64,000 nucleotides of DNA from Anthopleura xanthogrammica (lineage: Eukaryota; Cnidaria; Anthozoa; Actiniaria; Actiniidae). The stretch is from positions 2,129,246 through 2,193,245 of the forward strand of contig OZ025222.1 in the NCBI GenBank assembly GCA_964019055.1, in the 5' to 3' direction. Position 1 is the first letter of the stretch, and the number at the start of each line of letters is the position of its first letter. The position numbers were made by a program, and so were the translations under genes. The notes below the pieces were generated by a model, which was not told where the DNA came from, did not search any database, and saw nothing but the letters and a program-made list of their open reading frames with translations. Below are positions 1 through 13,400 of the stretch, piece by piece.

Positions 1-122
1 TATTGAACTGATAGTTAAGAAATAATAAAATATTCTATAAAGGACAGAGATAACGTTGCTATATTATTTAAAGGAATGCAAACAAGCTAGGGACACGAAA
101 GAATTGGTTCAGTGGAGGCATA

Positions 123-260
123 TATAGACCCCTTGCACGTGACGTCAGAGCAGCTCAATTTGGAGGGCAAAACAAAAGAATTTTAATATCCTGAGAATTG
201 GAACCTATTGCTTTGCCCTCCGAATTGAGCTGCATTCTGACGTGCTGCAAGGGGTCTATA
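123..260. mobile_element. MITE-like inverted repeat
   Basis: The left end tatagaccccttgcacgtga is matched by an inverted right end (tgctgcaaggggtctata). Arms are about 45 bp. The same terminal sequence recurs at 6600-6652, so this is a family. No transposase is present. Confidence 0.75.
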
Positions 261-657
261 AGTAAAGAAGAGGGTTATGGGGGGGGGGGGGGGGGGGGTT
301 TGGGGTGATGGTGGAGGTTGCGCATGGAAAAGCATGAGAAGGGACTAGAAAATTGTTAATTATGCAGAAAAATTCAAGATTTTGATGAGAAATGGATGCA
401 TTGTGATTCAGCTTTGCTCATACCTTTAAACCCAACACAGACCAGCATGCCCTTGTTATATCACAGAAAGGGATAACATATGGATGACAAGAAACAAATA
501 TTAAAAAGTCATAAAAAATTCCTGAAAAATAATTTCTATTCTTTAATAATATCAGTTAATAATATCAATATTCCATTTTTATATCAAAATACATCCTAAT
601 AATCAAAATATATACGACCAGCGTAATTCCTGTATTCCATGTGTAAAACTACAATAT

Positions 658-815
658 TCCCTTTCACGGTTTCTTGTACAATCTTGAAATAATAGAGACC
701 TTTTCTTAACACCCTGGACAATTGTTCACGTCTCTATTATTACGAGGTCACCTCATGTCTCACTTTGATGAAAAGGAACGGCTACCTTTCAAGATGGCGC
801 AAGGAACTGTGAAGA
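658..815. mobile_element. MITE-like inverted repeat, family with copies near 22025 and 30195
   Basis: The arms resemble each other in inverted orientation (ttcacggtttcttgtacaat against caagatggcgcaaggaactg). Nearly the same sequence, ggctacctttttaagatggc, is at 22030-22050, and the reverse complement is at about 30195-30250. Three dispersed copies indicate a non-autonomous repeat. Confidence 0.6.
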
Positions 816-1844
816 TGACCTTTACGGACGGCGGGGACGCCATTTTTTTCAAGATGGCGGAAAGCTTAGCGAACGTTGTTGAAAAACTGACCGAAAATCA
901 AAGCAATTGTCAATCGCTTAAAAAACTAATACCTGTAAAACGAAAGACATCAGCTAATCATAAGCCACGGAAAATGTTATCGAAAAAAGATTTGAATATA
1001 TACAATTATATGTCGGTTAGTTGTAAGATTTCATATAACCGTAATCATTTGAATTGCTAAAGCTATAGTCTATGAATGCCTAGAACGATATCTTGTACTT
1101 CTCAAAAATATACATACAATTCCTTTCATTAATTTTCTTCATTTAAATATTCTAACTACTCGATACAATACTAACTATTTCAGAATACGTATATATACAT
1201 TTTGGCGAAAATATACACGATATTTACAGTGTATCAAATATGAACACAACATTGCATGTATTTCTAACGCCAAATTTTCTCAATATTTTTTAAGCGGGAA
1301 CAACTTTAAAAAAATCCAATTTATAATAAAAGATTATAGTGCATTGATGATTATTGTTAATTTACATTGCTGCATGGCTCTTCGCGTTTCCCATGGAATT
1401 ATGGGACTAAATCGATACTTTTCAAGATGGCGGAATATATTTCTTTCAAATTTAAAAACCGTAGAGAAGCTTGACATTTTTTTGATTTAAAAATGCGCCT
1501 TGGCCTGGGCCTAGCAGGTTAGCTTAATGAGCTATAATTGGATCGGTGTCCTAAAAAATCTTAAGCATAATCTTTGGTCACGCTAGAAATTATGTAATGT
1601 AGCAACGTGACGTACACCTACACCAAGACAAATGCCGTGACAATTTCGAACATTCCTTCTGTCACGCTTGAAAGTTTGTAAAATGCAACGCGATCTCTAA
1701 GGCGGGACATTTGTTGTGACAATCATTGACATGTCTTCCGTCACGCTAGAAAGGAATTAATGCAACGTGACGTACTCGGCCCGATGGCAGATGTCTTGAC
1801 TATGAATATGTAAAACTCAAAACCATCACATTTATCAAAATCAA

Positions 1845-4413
1845 TCACGACTTTACGTTAGAACGAGCACGTGCAAGAGCACGTGATACTAGCATCTGTG
1901 CTTCTAGCTCAGCCTTTTCCATAGCGGCCAATTTATCCTGAGCTTCCTTATTAGGTGTTCTCGGCTTAGAGACACGTGATAGTTTAATCCCAGCCGGACG
2001 CGGTTTGGAGTGACCATTGGACACACCCTCTGGATCATCACGGAGCTTTTCCCGCTCAAACCGATCGACTTGTTTTCTTGCAGTGTCAAGCATTGTTCTT
2101 GCTTCATGATAGGGGTCCCTCTGATCTCTACTCGATCGTGGGGTGCTCATGTGTCTTGGTAAGGTTCCAAGACTCGGCTGTGTTGATGCAACGGACGGTG
2201 GTCGGGTGTAGCTGCGAGGGGAGACGTATTCAACAGGCTGTGCTTCCCTTGAGGGCCTGTCTTGAACATACTGTCGAGGGTCTCTGTAGATGTATGACGG
2301 TGAAGGGGTGGCACGGGCAGATGATGGTCTTGTACCTCTACCTCCCTGAGGAGTCGGCCTTGCTGAAGAAGGCCTTCCTCTTGGAACAGCAATTGGCGTT
2401 GAAGCCTGTGGCTGTTGCCTAAGAATGTCGTTTGGAAAAGCGCTGCGTTGATATATTCTTTGTGTTGTAATCGGAATAGGTCTGACAATTTGCGACTGAG
2501 GGAGGGAGGCTGGGGTGAAGAATGGCTCTTCGTATACGTTTGATCTTGGGCTCGTTTCATCTTCAAGCACCATTGAATCACTTTCGGGAACATGTAAATC
2601 TGGTCCTTAAGACAAAAAAGATTATTAATTCGATGGTAAATGGCATGGTGTTTATCCTTGGTGAAATCAGTTTGCAAAGTATTTCGCTCCCACTCTTTTC
2701 TATCCATTTTCCCGTTTTCTTTCCATTTTCTTTTGTGTTCCTCTCTTCTCTTTTTATCCATTCCCTTTTATTTCCTTTACTTCCCTTCTTTTCTTTTCTT
2801 TTCTCTTCTCTTCCCTTCTGTTCGGTTCGGTTCTGTTCTCTTCTGTTCTGTTCTCTTTTCTTCTCTTCTCTTCCCTTCTTTTCCCTTCCCTTCTTTTCCC
2901 TTCCCTTCTTTTCCCTTCACTTATCTTCTAGTGTTTAACCACTTGAATTATACATACCTAGAGATTGGTAAAGATTTTCATTTAGGTCCCGTTCCTCCTC
3001 GTCCATATTAATCAGAACAGACTCACGTGGACTGGACAGGTAATGTATGTCTGCGGGCTCAGACAAAGGAGGAATTGTGGGATATCCACTGTTTAGTAGA
3101 TCCTGAATGTAATGACTCTGTGTAGGCTGTGGATAAATGATCTTCAAGAAAACAAGATAACATATATTAAATACATTCAAAAGCAAACACCTTGAGCCAC
3201 AGGGACCCCACTTTAGAAATATGATAAATGAAGAGAAAACTTAGGTTTTATATAAAAACGCATGCACTTGTAGTTAACAAAACATTATGCCAAAAGCATA
3301 ATAACATTTGTCGTTATTAGATCCGGTAATCCCATGATGGAAGTCCGCATATCTCACCAGCCAATAGAATGCTTGAATAATTTTTCGTAATAGTACAGGC
3401 TTAAGTGTCACGTGGTCTATTTTCTATTTCTCTAGTATCTTCGCACTCATCGTGATGCAAGACTCGGACTTTAGTATGTTAGGCAAGAACGTTTCGACAT
3501 AAATTAGTCATTCCGCGAAAAAAATGGGTCGGGTGGCATTACAGTGCATCTTGGGACTGTTTGAAGGGACAAAGTAGACGCCATTTTGGAACTTAATATG
3601 TCCCCTAAAACAGTCCCACAATGCATTGTAATGCCAACTCGACCCACTTTTTTCGTCAAGCTCGGAATAAGTTTTCATTGCAGTCAATAAGAACAGTGTG
3701 TCTTTACCTGTTGTGTGATTGGTTGTGGTGTGAACCGTGGCCCGGTGTTTGTCGGGCGTGACTGATATTCTTCATCCTAGTGAGCAAGAGAAAGAAAATC
3801 AGCGATTGTTTTGGTCATATGAATACTACATATGAGGTGATCGAGTGATATTCAGAGTGAGCTGGCTGCTATTTATACAGCTATTCCCAAAAGGCTGGAG
3901 AAGGTTTTGTTGCATATTATACTTGTTGCATGCTGCTTACCAAAGCTTGAAATGCCGGAAAAAAATCAGTTTCATATTCCAAATTCCAAATTTAGAAATT
4001 CCATATTGTTGTGACTTTTCGCTGATTGAATTCACATCATCCATGGTGCATTTTGAGCTTGGTATGCAACATGCATGATGCAACAATTAACAAGCAACAA
4101 AACCGTGAAAAACCCGATCAATAATTTAGAAGAACCAAGCAAAGTGCATGAGTTTATGAAAAAAAAAATCTTAACTGCAAATTAAAATTCAAGTGCTAAA
4201 ATAGCTTCTTCGGCTCATCTACTATAGTTGGTTGTATTGAATCTCACCGGATCACGTGATCTGACATTGACCAGTTGTACTCCAGGCGTCTGACTCATTA
4301 CCCAGTTAGACTCTCGAAGTGCATCATGGGCCACTGCTTTTGGTGCTACACCGCTGACTCCAACATGACGAGCATCCTGTAAAGATAGAAAATCATTTTT
4401 CAGAAAGTTACAA

Positions 4414-4452
<39 letters not shown>

Positions 4453-7400
4453 ATGAATACTACAGGGTTACACAAGGCAGTAAACAACTGAAACAATTTA
4501 TAATCAAATTAATTCCTATGATCCGAGTTTTATATTCAGCGGGATTCTACCTAATTTGTTGAGCTTGTGGGACATAGCAACGGTAACTAAGGGGAAGTCG
4601 GAGCCATGAATTACCCACCTTTTTAGCCTTCTTATGCTTCTTCTTTTTCTTTAGCTTTTCTAGTTCATGTTTTAACTTTTCTTCTTCTCTTCTTCTCACT
4701 TCTGAGTCAGCCTCACTCGAGGTGTCGCTACTGCTCTCTAATGATGTACTTGTGCCCACGCGATTATGTATCCAGCGGTCTCTTCTCATCTTCTTTTTTC
4801 GTCTGAAAGGGCAAGCAATATCGAATTGAGCACCCAAAGACAAAGACATGGCTGCTATGTTGTTGGTATCAACAATGGTCCAAAGTGAGAAGTCTTTTGT
4901 TATATACCATCAACATGGCGGCAGTGACGTAATAGTTGTATTTCAGTTACTCAACACGACGAAAACAGTAAAATACATATGGCAGAAAGAAACAAAGAAA
5001 TTAAGGAAGAAAGAAAGAAGGTAAGACAGAAAGGTAGAGATGATAAAAAAAAAACGAAAGAAAAAGAAAAATCTAAAAAAAATCAATTAACCCCGACGTG
5101 ACTCGAACACGCAGCCTTCTGATCTGGAGTCAGACGCGCTACCACGGAGTCATCTCTTCGACTTTACAGGTTTTGTTTGGCAAGACATTACTGGAGATTT
5201 ATTTACTTACATTGCGTCATAGGATTGCGCCACAGAAGCCTGCAATGAAGAATAACATCGATTAAGAAAATGCAATAAATTGACAATCTTTTAGACGATT
5301 TTTAATTTCTAAGCTGAAATTTCCTATTATTTGCTTTGATTTGTTTTAAAACTAAAAATACTTTTTACCGACAAAATAATTTATGATATCTTGACGATTG
5401 ATTTGCAGAAAAAAAATTTGAGAGTCAGAAAAGAAACTAAAAGGACCTGAAGCCTTGTGTTAAATTCAACCAACATGGCGGCTAAGAAAAACACGAGATA
5501 GGTAGTTTACAATCATTCCAAAGAGAACTAGAACTAATTAATAAAAGAAATGGCAGCCATATTGGTTGATATAACGATAGCAAACAATCGTGAAAAATCT
5601 TTTGTTAAATTTAGTCAACATGGCGGTTATCAAAGTAGTTTGCAATCACTCTAAGTGAATGAAATAATAAAATAAATGTTGGCCATATTGATTTATATAA
5701 CAAGGGAAACCAATTTTGAAAAAAATATTTTGTCCGGCAACTTCAATGAACATGGCGGCTATAAAAATCAGAATAGGAGCAAAAAAGAGAAAAAAACAAT
5801 ACTTAAAGTAGCGGAAAACTTTTATCAGTGATTATTCAACTTTAAAACATCATATCAGTGAAGTTTTAGAAATAAACTCTGAATAATTTTCGACCTTGTA
5901 TCTTGGTTATATCCAACCAAGATGGCGGCGGTGATGACGTCACGATTGCTCCCCAAAAGGTGGGTGCATAATTCAAATACTTACATCTTCTGAATCAACG
6001 GTTTTTTTGACACTTTCAGTCTCGATTCCTCTTTCTTGTTTCAATTTTTCTTCTTTTAGTCGTTCCTTTTCTCTCATGTCCTGACGATGTTTCTCACGTT
6101 GACGTATCTTGTTCCTCATTCGCTCAACGTTGGCCTGGAAGAATGGTGGTACATTTGGAATGTTCGTAAACAACGTTACGGCGGAAAACCCATTTACACA
6201 CAAAAAATAGACCCTTTGCAGCACGATTAGTTAGAAGACAAAACAATAGCTGGTTTTCAATCAGCTGATAAAAGTCTTTGAATCTCATTCTCTGCTCCAA
6301 ATGGTGGTCAAACACTGACAACCATGTGCTGTCAGCCAGAAAGAATTCTATTGAAAACTTTCCGCACGAGACAGGAAATAACGTCAAGTGAAACCCAGCT
6401 ATAGGTTTCCAATAGACCTTTTCAGCTTCGTTGTTTGTTGTGCCCATTTCAGACCATGTGATGCCACTCTTGGGAGCCGATTCTTTCATGTGTTAATATT
6501 TTAACAAAAGAACATTTCTCAAGGGAATGTCATGTGGTCTGAAATGGGCAATTTGCATACGAAGCTAAAAAGGTCTATTCTCAGGAGATTGAAATTCTTT
6601 TGTTTTGTCCTCCAAATTGAGCTGCTTTGACGTCACGTGCAAGGGGTCTATACCCATACCCCCAATCATACAAAAGTCTGTAAATTTGTCAATTTTCAAG
6701 TTTTCTCGGCCGATATAACACCTAACATCAGGAATCTTTGTAGGGTTACTAAAATAAAGGTGCTCTTTCTAGTGCTGGTATTAGTTTGTAAATCAGTTTA
6801 ATTTTAACTCATTTAAATTTGCGTCAGCCATTTTTGAAAAAGCTCTATCCTACACAGAAGATTTGGGATGTCTTTTACCTGCGTTTTGTTATTCAAAATA
6901 GGGATAAAATGGGTTACAAAACCATCGTGTTCATATAATTTATTTTTACAATTTACACGGTTTAATTTTCAGATACTTTTTAAAATATTATTTGATTTTT
7001 TAAAAAGTTCTTTACTAAAGGTTTAATTATTTTACACCGCAAAATAATATTATAATTTGTAAATTGTATTTAAATATATTTAGTGCGGTTCTTTAAGAGA
7101 AATTTAAGGTTACTTAAAAAGTTTTATTGTTTACTGCAGATATTATTGACAATTATTTGTGATTATTAATTACCTTTAGATATCTCTCTTCATCGGAGTT
7201 AACATCACTACCATAGGTAGTTCCCGTTTGTAATATATATCTGTTTACAGTTTCCTATTAGAGGTAAATTAGCTCAAACAGGTTAAACTGGTTTATGGCT
7301 AGTTATGGTAAACTTTAACTGGAATAACAAGTTAGTTGAAGGAAGCGAGCAACAAGAAAAGAAAGGTTAGTAGGAAGGAGGGTGAGGGAAAAGAAGGAGA

Positions 7401-10400
7401 AGGAGAAGGAGAAGGTGAAGGAGAAGGAGAAGGAGAAGGAGAAGGTAAGGCAACAACAACCTGCTGTTAAAAGCTGTTTAAGTTTTTATGCTTTAAAAGA
7501 TCCCGTTTTTCACACTTTGTTTAACTTGCTAGTAATTTAATACTCCTCAGTTCTACTAGACAAACGATGCTCATACTACAGGACCAACTGAGATACAGCC
7601 AGCGAAAATCATAATATCAAAATAATCAGAAACTCATAATATTATCATAAAAACAAACCTGAGGTAAGGTCGCCTCTGTTGCCGTCTTCCCTGGTTCTGT
7701 TTTCTCTTCTTTCTCTTCAAACGCTTGCTTTGGTTTTCCTCCAACAAGAGGCGTATGCACAAGAGGAGGAAGAGCAGAGAAGCGTACGGGGACTTTCTCT
7801 TTGGGTTCTTCTTTGGGCAGTAGATTTTGGCCTAAACGTGGTGCATTTTCTATTACTCCTGCCAGAGGTTTCAACTAAAAGGAAAACAAAAAGGTTATCA
7901 ATAGACCCCTTTGTAATCATTGCCAAGATGGCTGCCATGTTGGAAGTATTAACATTGGAAACTAATGCCGAGAAATATTTAAGTAAATACCATCGCTGAA
8001 TATGGCGGCGATGACGAGACGTGAGAAATGAGAAATCTTTTGTTAAATGGCACCAACGCTCCCCCGAGAGGCCGCGATGACGTAACATGCAATCGAAGAA
8101 TATACTTTTCCCGAATTCGCTTGAATGACCATGCACGGAACAATGATTCCAAGTCGAGGTTGCACTTGATGTGTTCATACATTTGCTGTATTTAACAAGT
8201 TCAACCTCGAATTGGAATAATTGTTTCGTGGTCATCACTCAAGTGAATAGGGGATAGGCCTATTATGAGTGTTACCTCTATTTCATTCTCTGTCGATCGC
8301 TTAACGTGTTTTTCTTTCTTCTTGGTTTTAGTGCTCTTGTGCTTACTACCCTCTCTTCTCAAGTGTCGTTCTTTTGGTTGAACGATTTCGACCGCTGGCT
8401 CAACGTGAGGAACAACGGGTAAGGGTCGGTGGGGGTAACGTTCTTCATCTGTTGTGCTGGAACTGGGAGGAATATGGGAGTTTATTATCATGTAAATTGA
8501 TAGGTTAAGATATTTTCAAACAAACCGTCAGGGTTGATAGGCACTTTAAGAAATTAAACCATACAAATGGTTGGACTGACGATTGAACTATTTGAGGAGT
8601 TAAACGATGACAAACACTCCCTACCTTCGTCTTTTACTCGGTCGTCCTTTGTACAAGTCTTTGGGTTTTGAAGGAGGCTCACGGTGGTATGGTGATGGCC
8701 GAGGTTCTTGCATCTCTTTTGCTGGTTCTTCGGTCTATTTGGATAAAATTAAGATATATACAGTTACACACACCACATTTATCACAAACTAATTTATTCT
8801 CGAAAATAAAAGGCAACAGCATTTCTTAATCGTTTCTTTCCGCTATCCAGCTTCTCTTTGTCGCGCGCGCATGGACAAAAGTGGGTCCATCTCTACTGGA
8901 TTACGCAAATCAAACTTGCCTATGTTCGAGTATGCGCAAGGATCGTACACACAGCGCAATTGTAGCGCGCAACGTTGCTGGCGACAAAATTATCAAAAGA
9001 TGTCACGCGAAAGCAACTTCTTCTGCAACAAAACAATTGAATTAAATGATATTCCCTAAGTAGGATCGTTTTCTACTTCAACAACATTGATTGCGTGCAA
9101 CAAATTGCGTCGTGTGACATGGCTTGCAAGTGATCGATTGCCTGGAACATTGCGCGCAATATTGCACCGTGTGTCCATAACTTAATTCGATCTAGCGCCA
9201 GGAAGTCGCATTTGGTTGGCTGAGAACATGAGTCAGTTCCAGCAACTTCCCAGTCGTGCTTACTCGATGAACGTTGTTGCGCATAACATTGAATATGATA
9301 TCATCATCTAGGACTCAGAATTTTCTGAGCACATTTCACAGTATGGTACGATCATATACACATTTCGTTGAATATATCAGTTGTACCGATCGTGGCCCTT
9401 AAAGTGTCACTTTTTTTTATTTACCTTTGCCTTTTTCTTGATACTTTGTCTAACTTTTTTTCTTTTTCGTACCACGCACTTGATGTAAAGATAAAGTATC
9501 AGGAGGAGCAGAGCTACAGCAACCGGTACAGCGATGGCGGCTATCGTAAGCCTATCGTCCCCGCGTGTGCTTGGTTTTGGTGCAGCAGTCATTTCGACTT
9601 CTAAAGGGTGCGGACGACCGACCACCTAGTTTTGAAAATACAGTCGAGGTCAACATATACACTCAACAAACTTTGATTCAGGGTTCAATTTGTAAATTTG
9701 TTAGTTAGCCGTTTCCTGACTTAGATTAGACCAGAGGTCGTTTCAGGGTTCGATCTGTGAGTTAGCGGTGCCCTGACCTTGACAGCTCAAGGGCTGTTTC
9801 TGTTTCAGGGCATCGATCAAATTTGGCTTCAACATTGTGCGAAAAAATATCAAACTCTCTTAAATTGAGTATAGCTTACCGGCTTCCCTAAGTAATATGT
9901 CAGTTCATTGTCTGTTAGTTTATTGGTGCTATCAGCTACTTCTGATGCTGGTACAATCTTGTTATTGTCTAGTACTCGATAGTTAACATTTACTTTCTCG
10001 CTTTGGTCAGTGGGGGTCCTTTTGACAGAAATTATCTGCGGATTGAAATACATGATGAAATTATTTAAACAAATGGTTGGAAAGATTGTGCAGTGATCTA
10101 GAGGCAGCAGCAGTAGCAGCAACATGACTGGAATACGGTAAGAAGCATCATAAAAACCCTAATCATCATCATCATAATCATCATCATCGTCACCGTCATC
10201 ACCATCATCATCATCACCATCATCATCACCATCCTCATCACCATCATCATCACCATCATCAGTCATCATCGCCATTATCATCACCACCATCATCACCATC
10301 ATCATCACCATCATCGTCACCATCATCATCACAACTATCACCATCATCATCACCGTCATCATCACCATCATCATTATTCATCACCATCTTCAATCATCAC

Positions 10401-13400
10401 CATCATCACCGCATCATCATTATTATCACCATCATCACCATCATCAGTCATCATCACCATCATCATCAGTCATTATCATCATCATCATCATTCATCACCA
10501 TCTTCAATCATCATCACCGCATCATCATCACGATCCTTTATCATCACCATCATCTTCATCAGCAATAGCATCATCACAAGAGAAACACATGTTCACAGTA
10601 CCTGCACTCGATAGTTATCAGTTGCCCTTCTTATCCGTCGATACACGTGTTCAGGAATCCCAAATGCCACGGCTTTTGAGAAGGAAGCGTCTAGGTCTCT
10701 CTCCTTTCTTGGCGCGCGATTCTTTCCAAGTAGACCAAGGAACGTCATCAACTGGTTGGTTAAAGCTGCTGCACGAGTTTTTTCTTGGATGAGTCTTTTC
10801 CTACGAGATTTCAAGTCAAATAGGTAACTTTCCACAACGTTTTCTATCTGTGTTCTTGGATGTTCTTTAGTGGTGTTCTTGACATTGGGTGGCTGTGTTT
10901 CGAGTTCATCGTTCGTATCTCGTCTTTTCCTTTGACTTGATCTGCTGAGCCCCATTCTTGAGGAAAAAAAGATATACAATTTGTTTTTTTAATCGTATTT
11001 TTTAGTAATGATCATAAAAAGTGAATTTGTTAGACTAACGGCAAAATTATTTCCAAAAAACTGAAGTATAATGATGATAATCAATAATGACGATAAAAAT
11101 AATAGCGATGATAATAATAACAATAATGTTAAGGACGATGATATATAATTATGATAATTATGATAATTATAATTAAAAAGAAGAACTCATGACATTTATA
11201 ACACAGATTTTTCTATTGACAATGCCATCGCTAATTTTAATTAGATTTTTAATTTTTCTTTGTATGTGCATATTTTATTGATATTTTGTACCTACATTGC
11301 TATATTCTTAATTTAATATTTGAACTCAGTTTTTTTTCTTTACCTTAATAATACTTTCAATACTTTAGATTTTAAATACATATAACTTTGTAAATAGTCA
11401 TAGCAATTTTTATAGCATTTTTTGTAATTTTCATTATTATTATTATTATTGGATGTGAAATAAAGATTTTTATATTATGATGATAATAATAATAATAATA
11501 GGAATTTGAAATTTAAATCCAATTCTCAATTTCATCCATTTTCAACTAGAAAATCCCCTTTTTTTCCCTGGTTTCTGTTTTCTGTGATCTGATTGGTCAA
11601 ATTCTATGGTTTCTGCAATTTCATTGGCTCTTCAAAACAGTGCGATTTAAAAATCAAAATAATGCGATTCGTGAATAAATCGCACTACTGAGAGAGATTC
11701 CAAGGTTTGCTAGTGATTTCGTAATGAATATAACTAATAATGAAATAATTGTTAATTCAAGTTTCGAAATTATCTGCAAAAAGCCACATACAGATTGATT
11801 ACAAAAAAAAATCATGACTTAAATCAAGGAGCAATCATCACCCAAAAAGAAACAAAAACATCTCAACTAACCTGAATGCTAAAAGTAGCTTTCTCTCCAT
11901 GTCGTCCTTAAACTCTGGCGTATCTACCGTCTCATTCAAGGGAACGAAAACAGAAATGACAACAAGCCCTTCAGTGTCGTTAACACTAGGGACAATAATA
12001 GAGCTCGAAGGATATATTGAACTTGAAGGAGACGGCTCCAGAGACCTTGTTGAAAGGGAAAAAAGTGGGAAGAATCGAGAGGATTCTGCTGCACTTGAGC
12101 TACTTTGATAAAAAGTGGAGAAACTTGTTGGAGAAGGAAGTATGGAGGACGTAAACGAAACAGAAGAGGTTGTTAGAGACGTTGTTGTAGCAATTGATGT
12201 TACAATACTTAAGGACATTCTTGATACGAAAGTGGTGTACACAGAAGACATTTTAACTGTGATTGGAGAAACAGAGCTAGAGGTTTCCGTGGGCACAATC
12301 TTTGATGAAGACATCTCCACGCTTGTACTTGTACTGTCTAAAGAAGTGGTAACTACAACAAAGTAGTCTGAACTCGATGGGGTAAGGCTTGTACTTGGGC
12401 TGCTTGGTTGCACGAGTGGCGTAAGCGATGACGTCATGCTTGCGTCAAAAGAAGTAGTAAACATAACGTTGCCTGAGCTCGATGGGGCAAGGCTTGTTGT
12501 TACTGCTGCCAATAACGAAGAGGAGGATGCCATTTCCGTATCAAAAGTGCTGGATAATGTCGAAGGTTTTACGGTACTTGCAGAAGTCTGCATGATGGAT
12601 GATGACATCAAAGGTGTGGATGTACTATATGATGTTCCATCTGAAACATAAGTACTAGTAACATTAAACGAAATATCTACAGTGCTTGTGGGTTCAGGAT
12701 GAGAAGTTACTAATATGGACGTTGCCATATCTTGAGAAATAGAGGGTAAAATGTAGGAAGTACTTGAAAAAACCGTAGACACAGTGTATGTTGGTTCTAG
12801 AGGACTAATTGCTTGTGACGTCATACTATACACATGTGAAGTGGATAGCGTAGAAATATTAGCTGTCGCTGTTGGTTCTGGAGGTACAACTACTTGTGAC
12901 GTCATATTATACATGTATGAAGTGGATGGCGTAGAAATATTAGCTGCTGCCGTTGGTTCTGGAGGTACAACTACTTGTGACGTCATATTATACACATATG
13001 AAGTGGATGACGTAGTAATATTAGTTGTTGCTGTTGGTTCTGGAGGTACAACTACTTGTGACGTCATATTATACACATATGAAGTGGATGACGTAGTAAT
13101 ATTAGTTGTTGCTGTTGGTTCTGGAGGTACAACTACTTGTGACGTCATATTATACACATATGAAGTGGATGACGTAGTAATATTAGTTGTTGCTGTTGGT
13201 TCTGGAGGTACAACTACTTGTGACGTCATATTATACACATATGAAGTGAATGGCGTAGAAATATTAGCTGTTGCTGTTGGTTCTGGAGGTACAACTACTT
13301 GTGACGTCATATTATACACGTATGAAGTGGATGGCGTAGTAATATTAGCTGTTGCTGTTGGTTCTGGACGTACAACTACTTGTGACGTCATATTATACAC

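Larger units (their letters stand above)
1..1844. other. Intergenic / 3' flank of the KIAA1549-like gene
   Basis: No convincing gene. It contains a short inverted-repeat element (123-260), a poly-G run (about 280-298) and a second inverted-repeat element (658-815). The 112-aa ORF at 722-1060 runs out of that repeat and shows no protein-like features. Confidence 0.6.
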
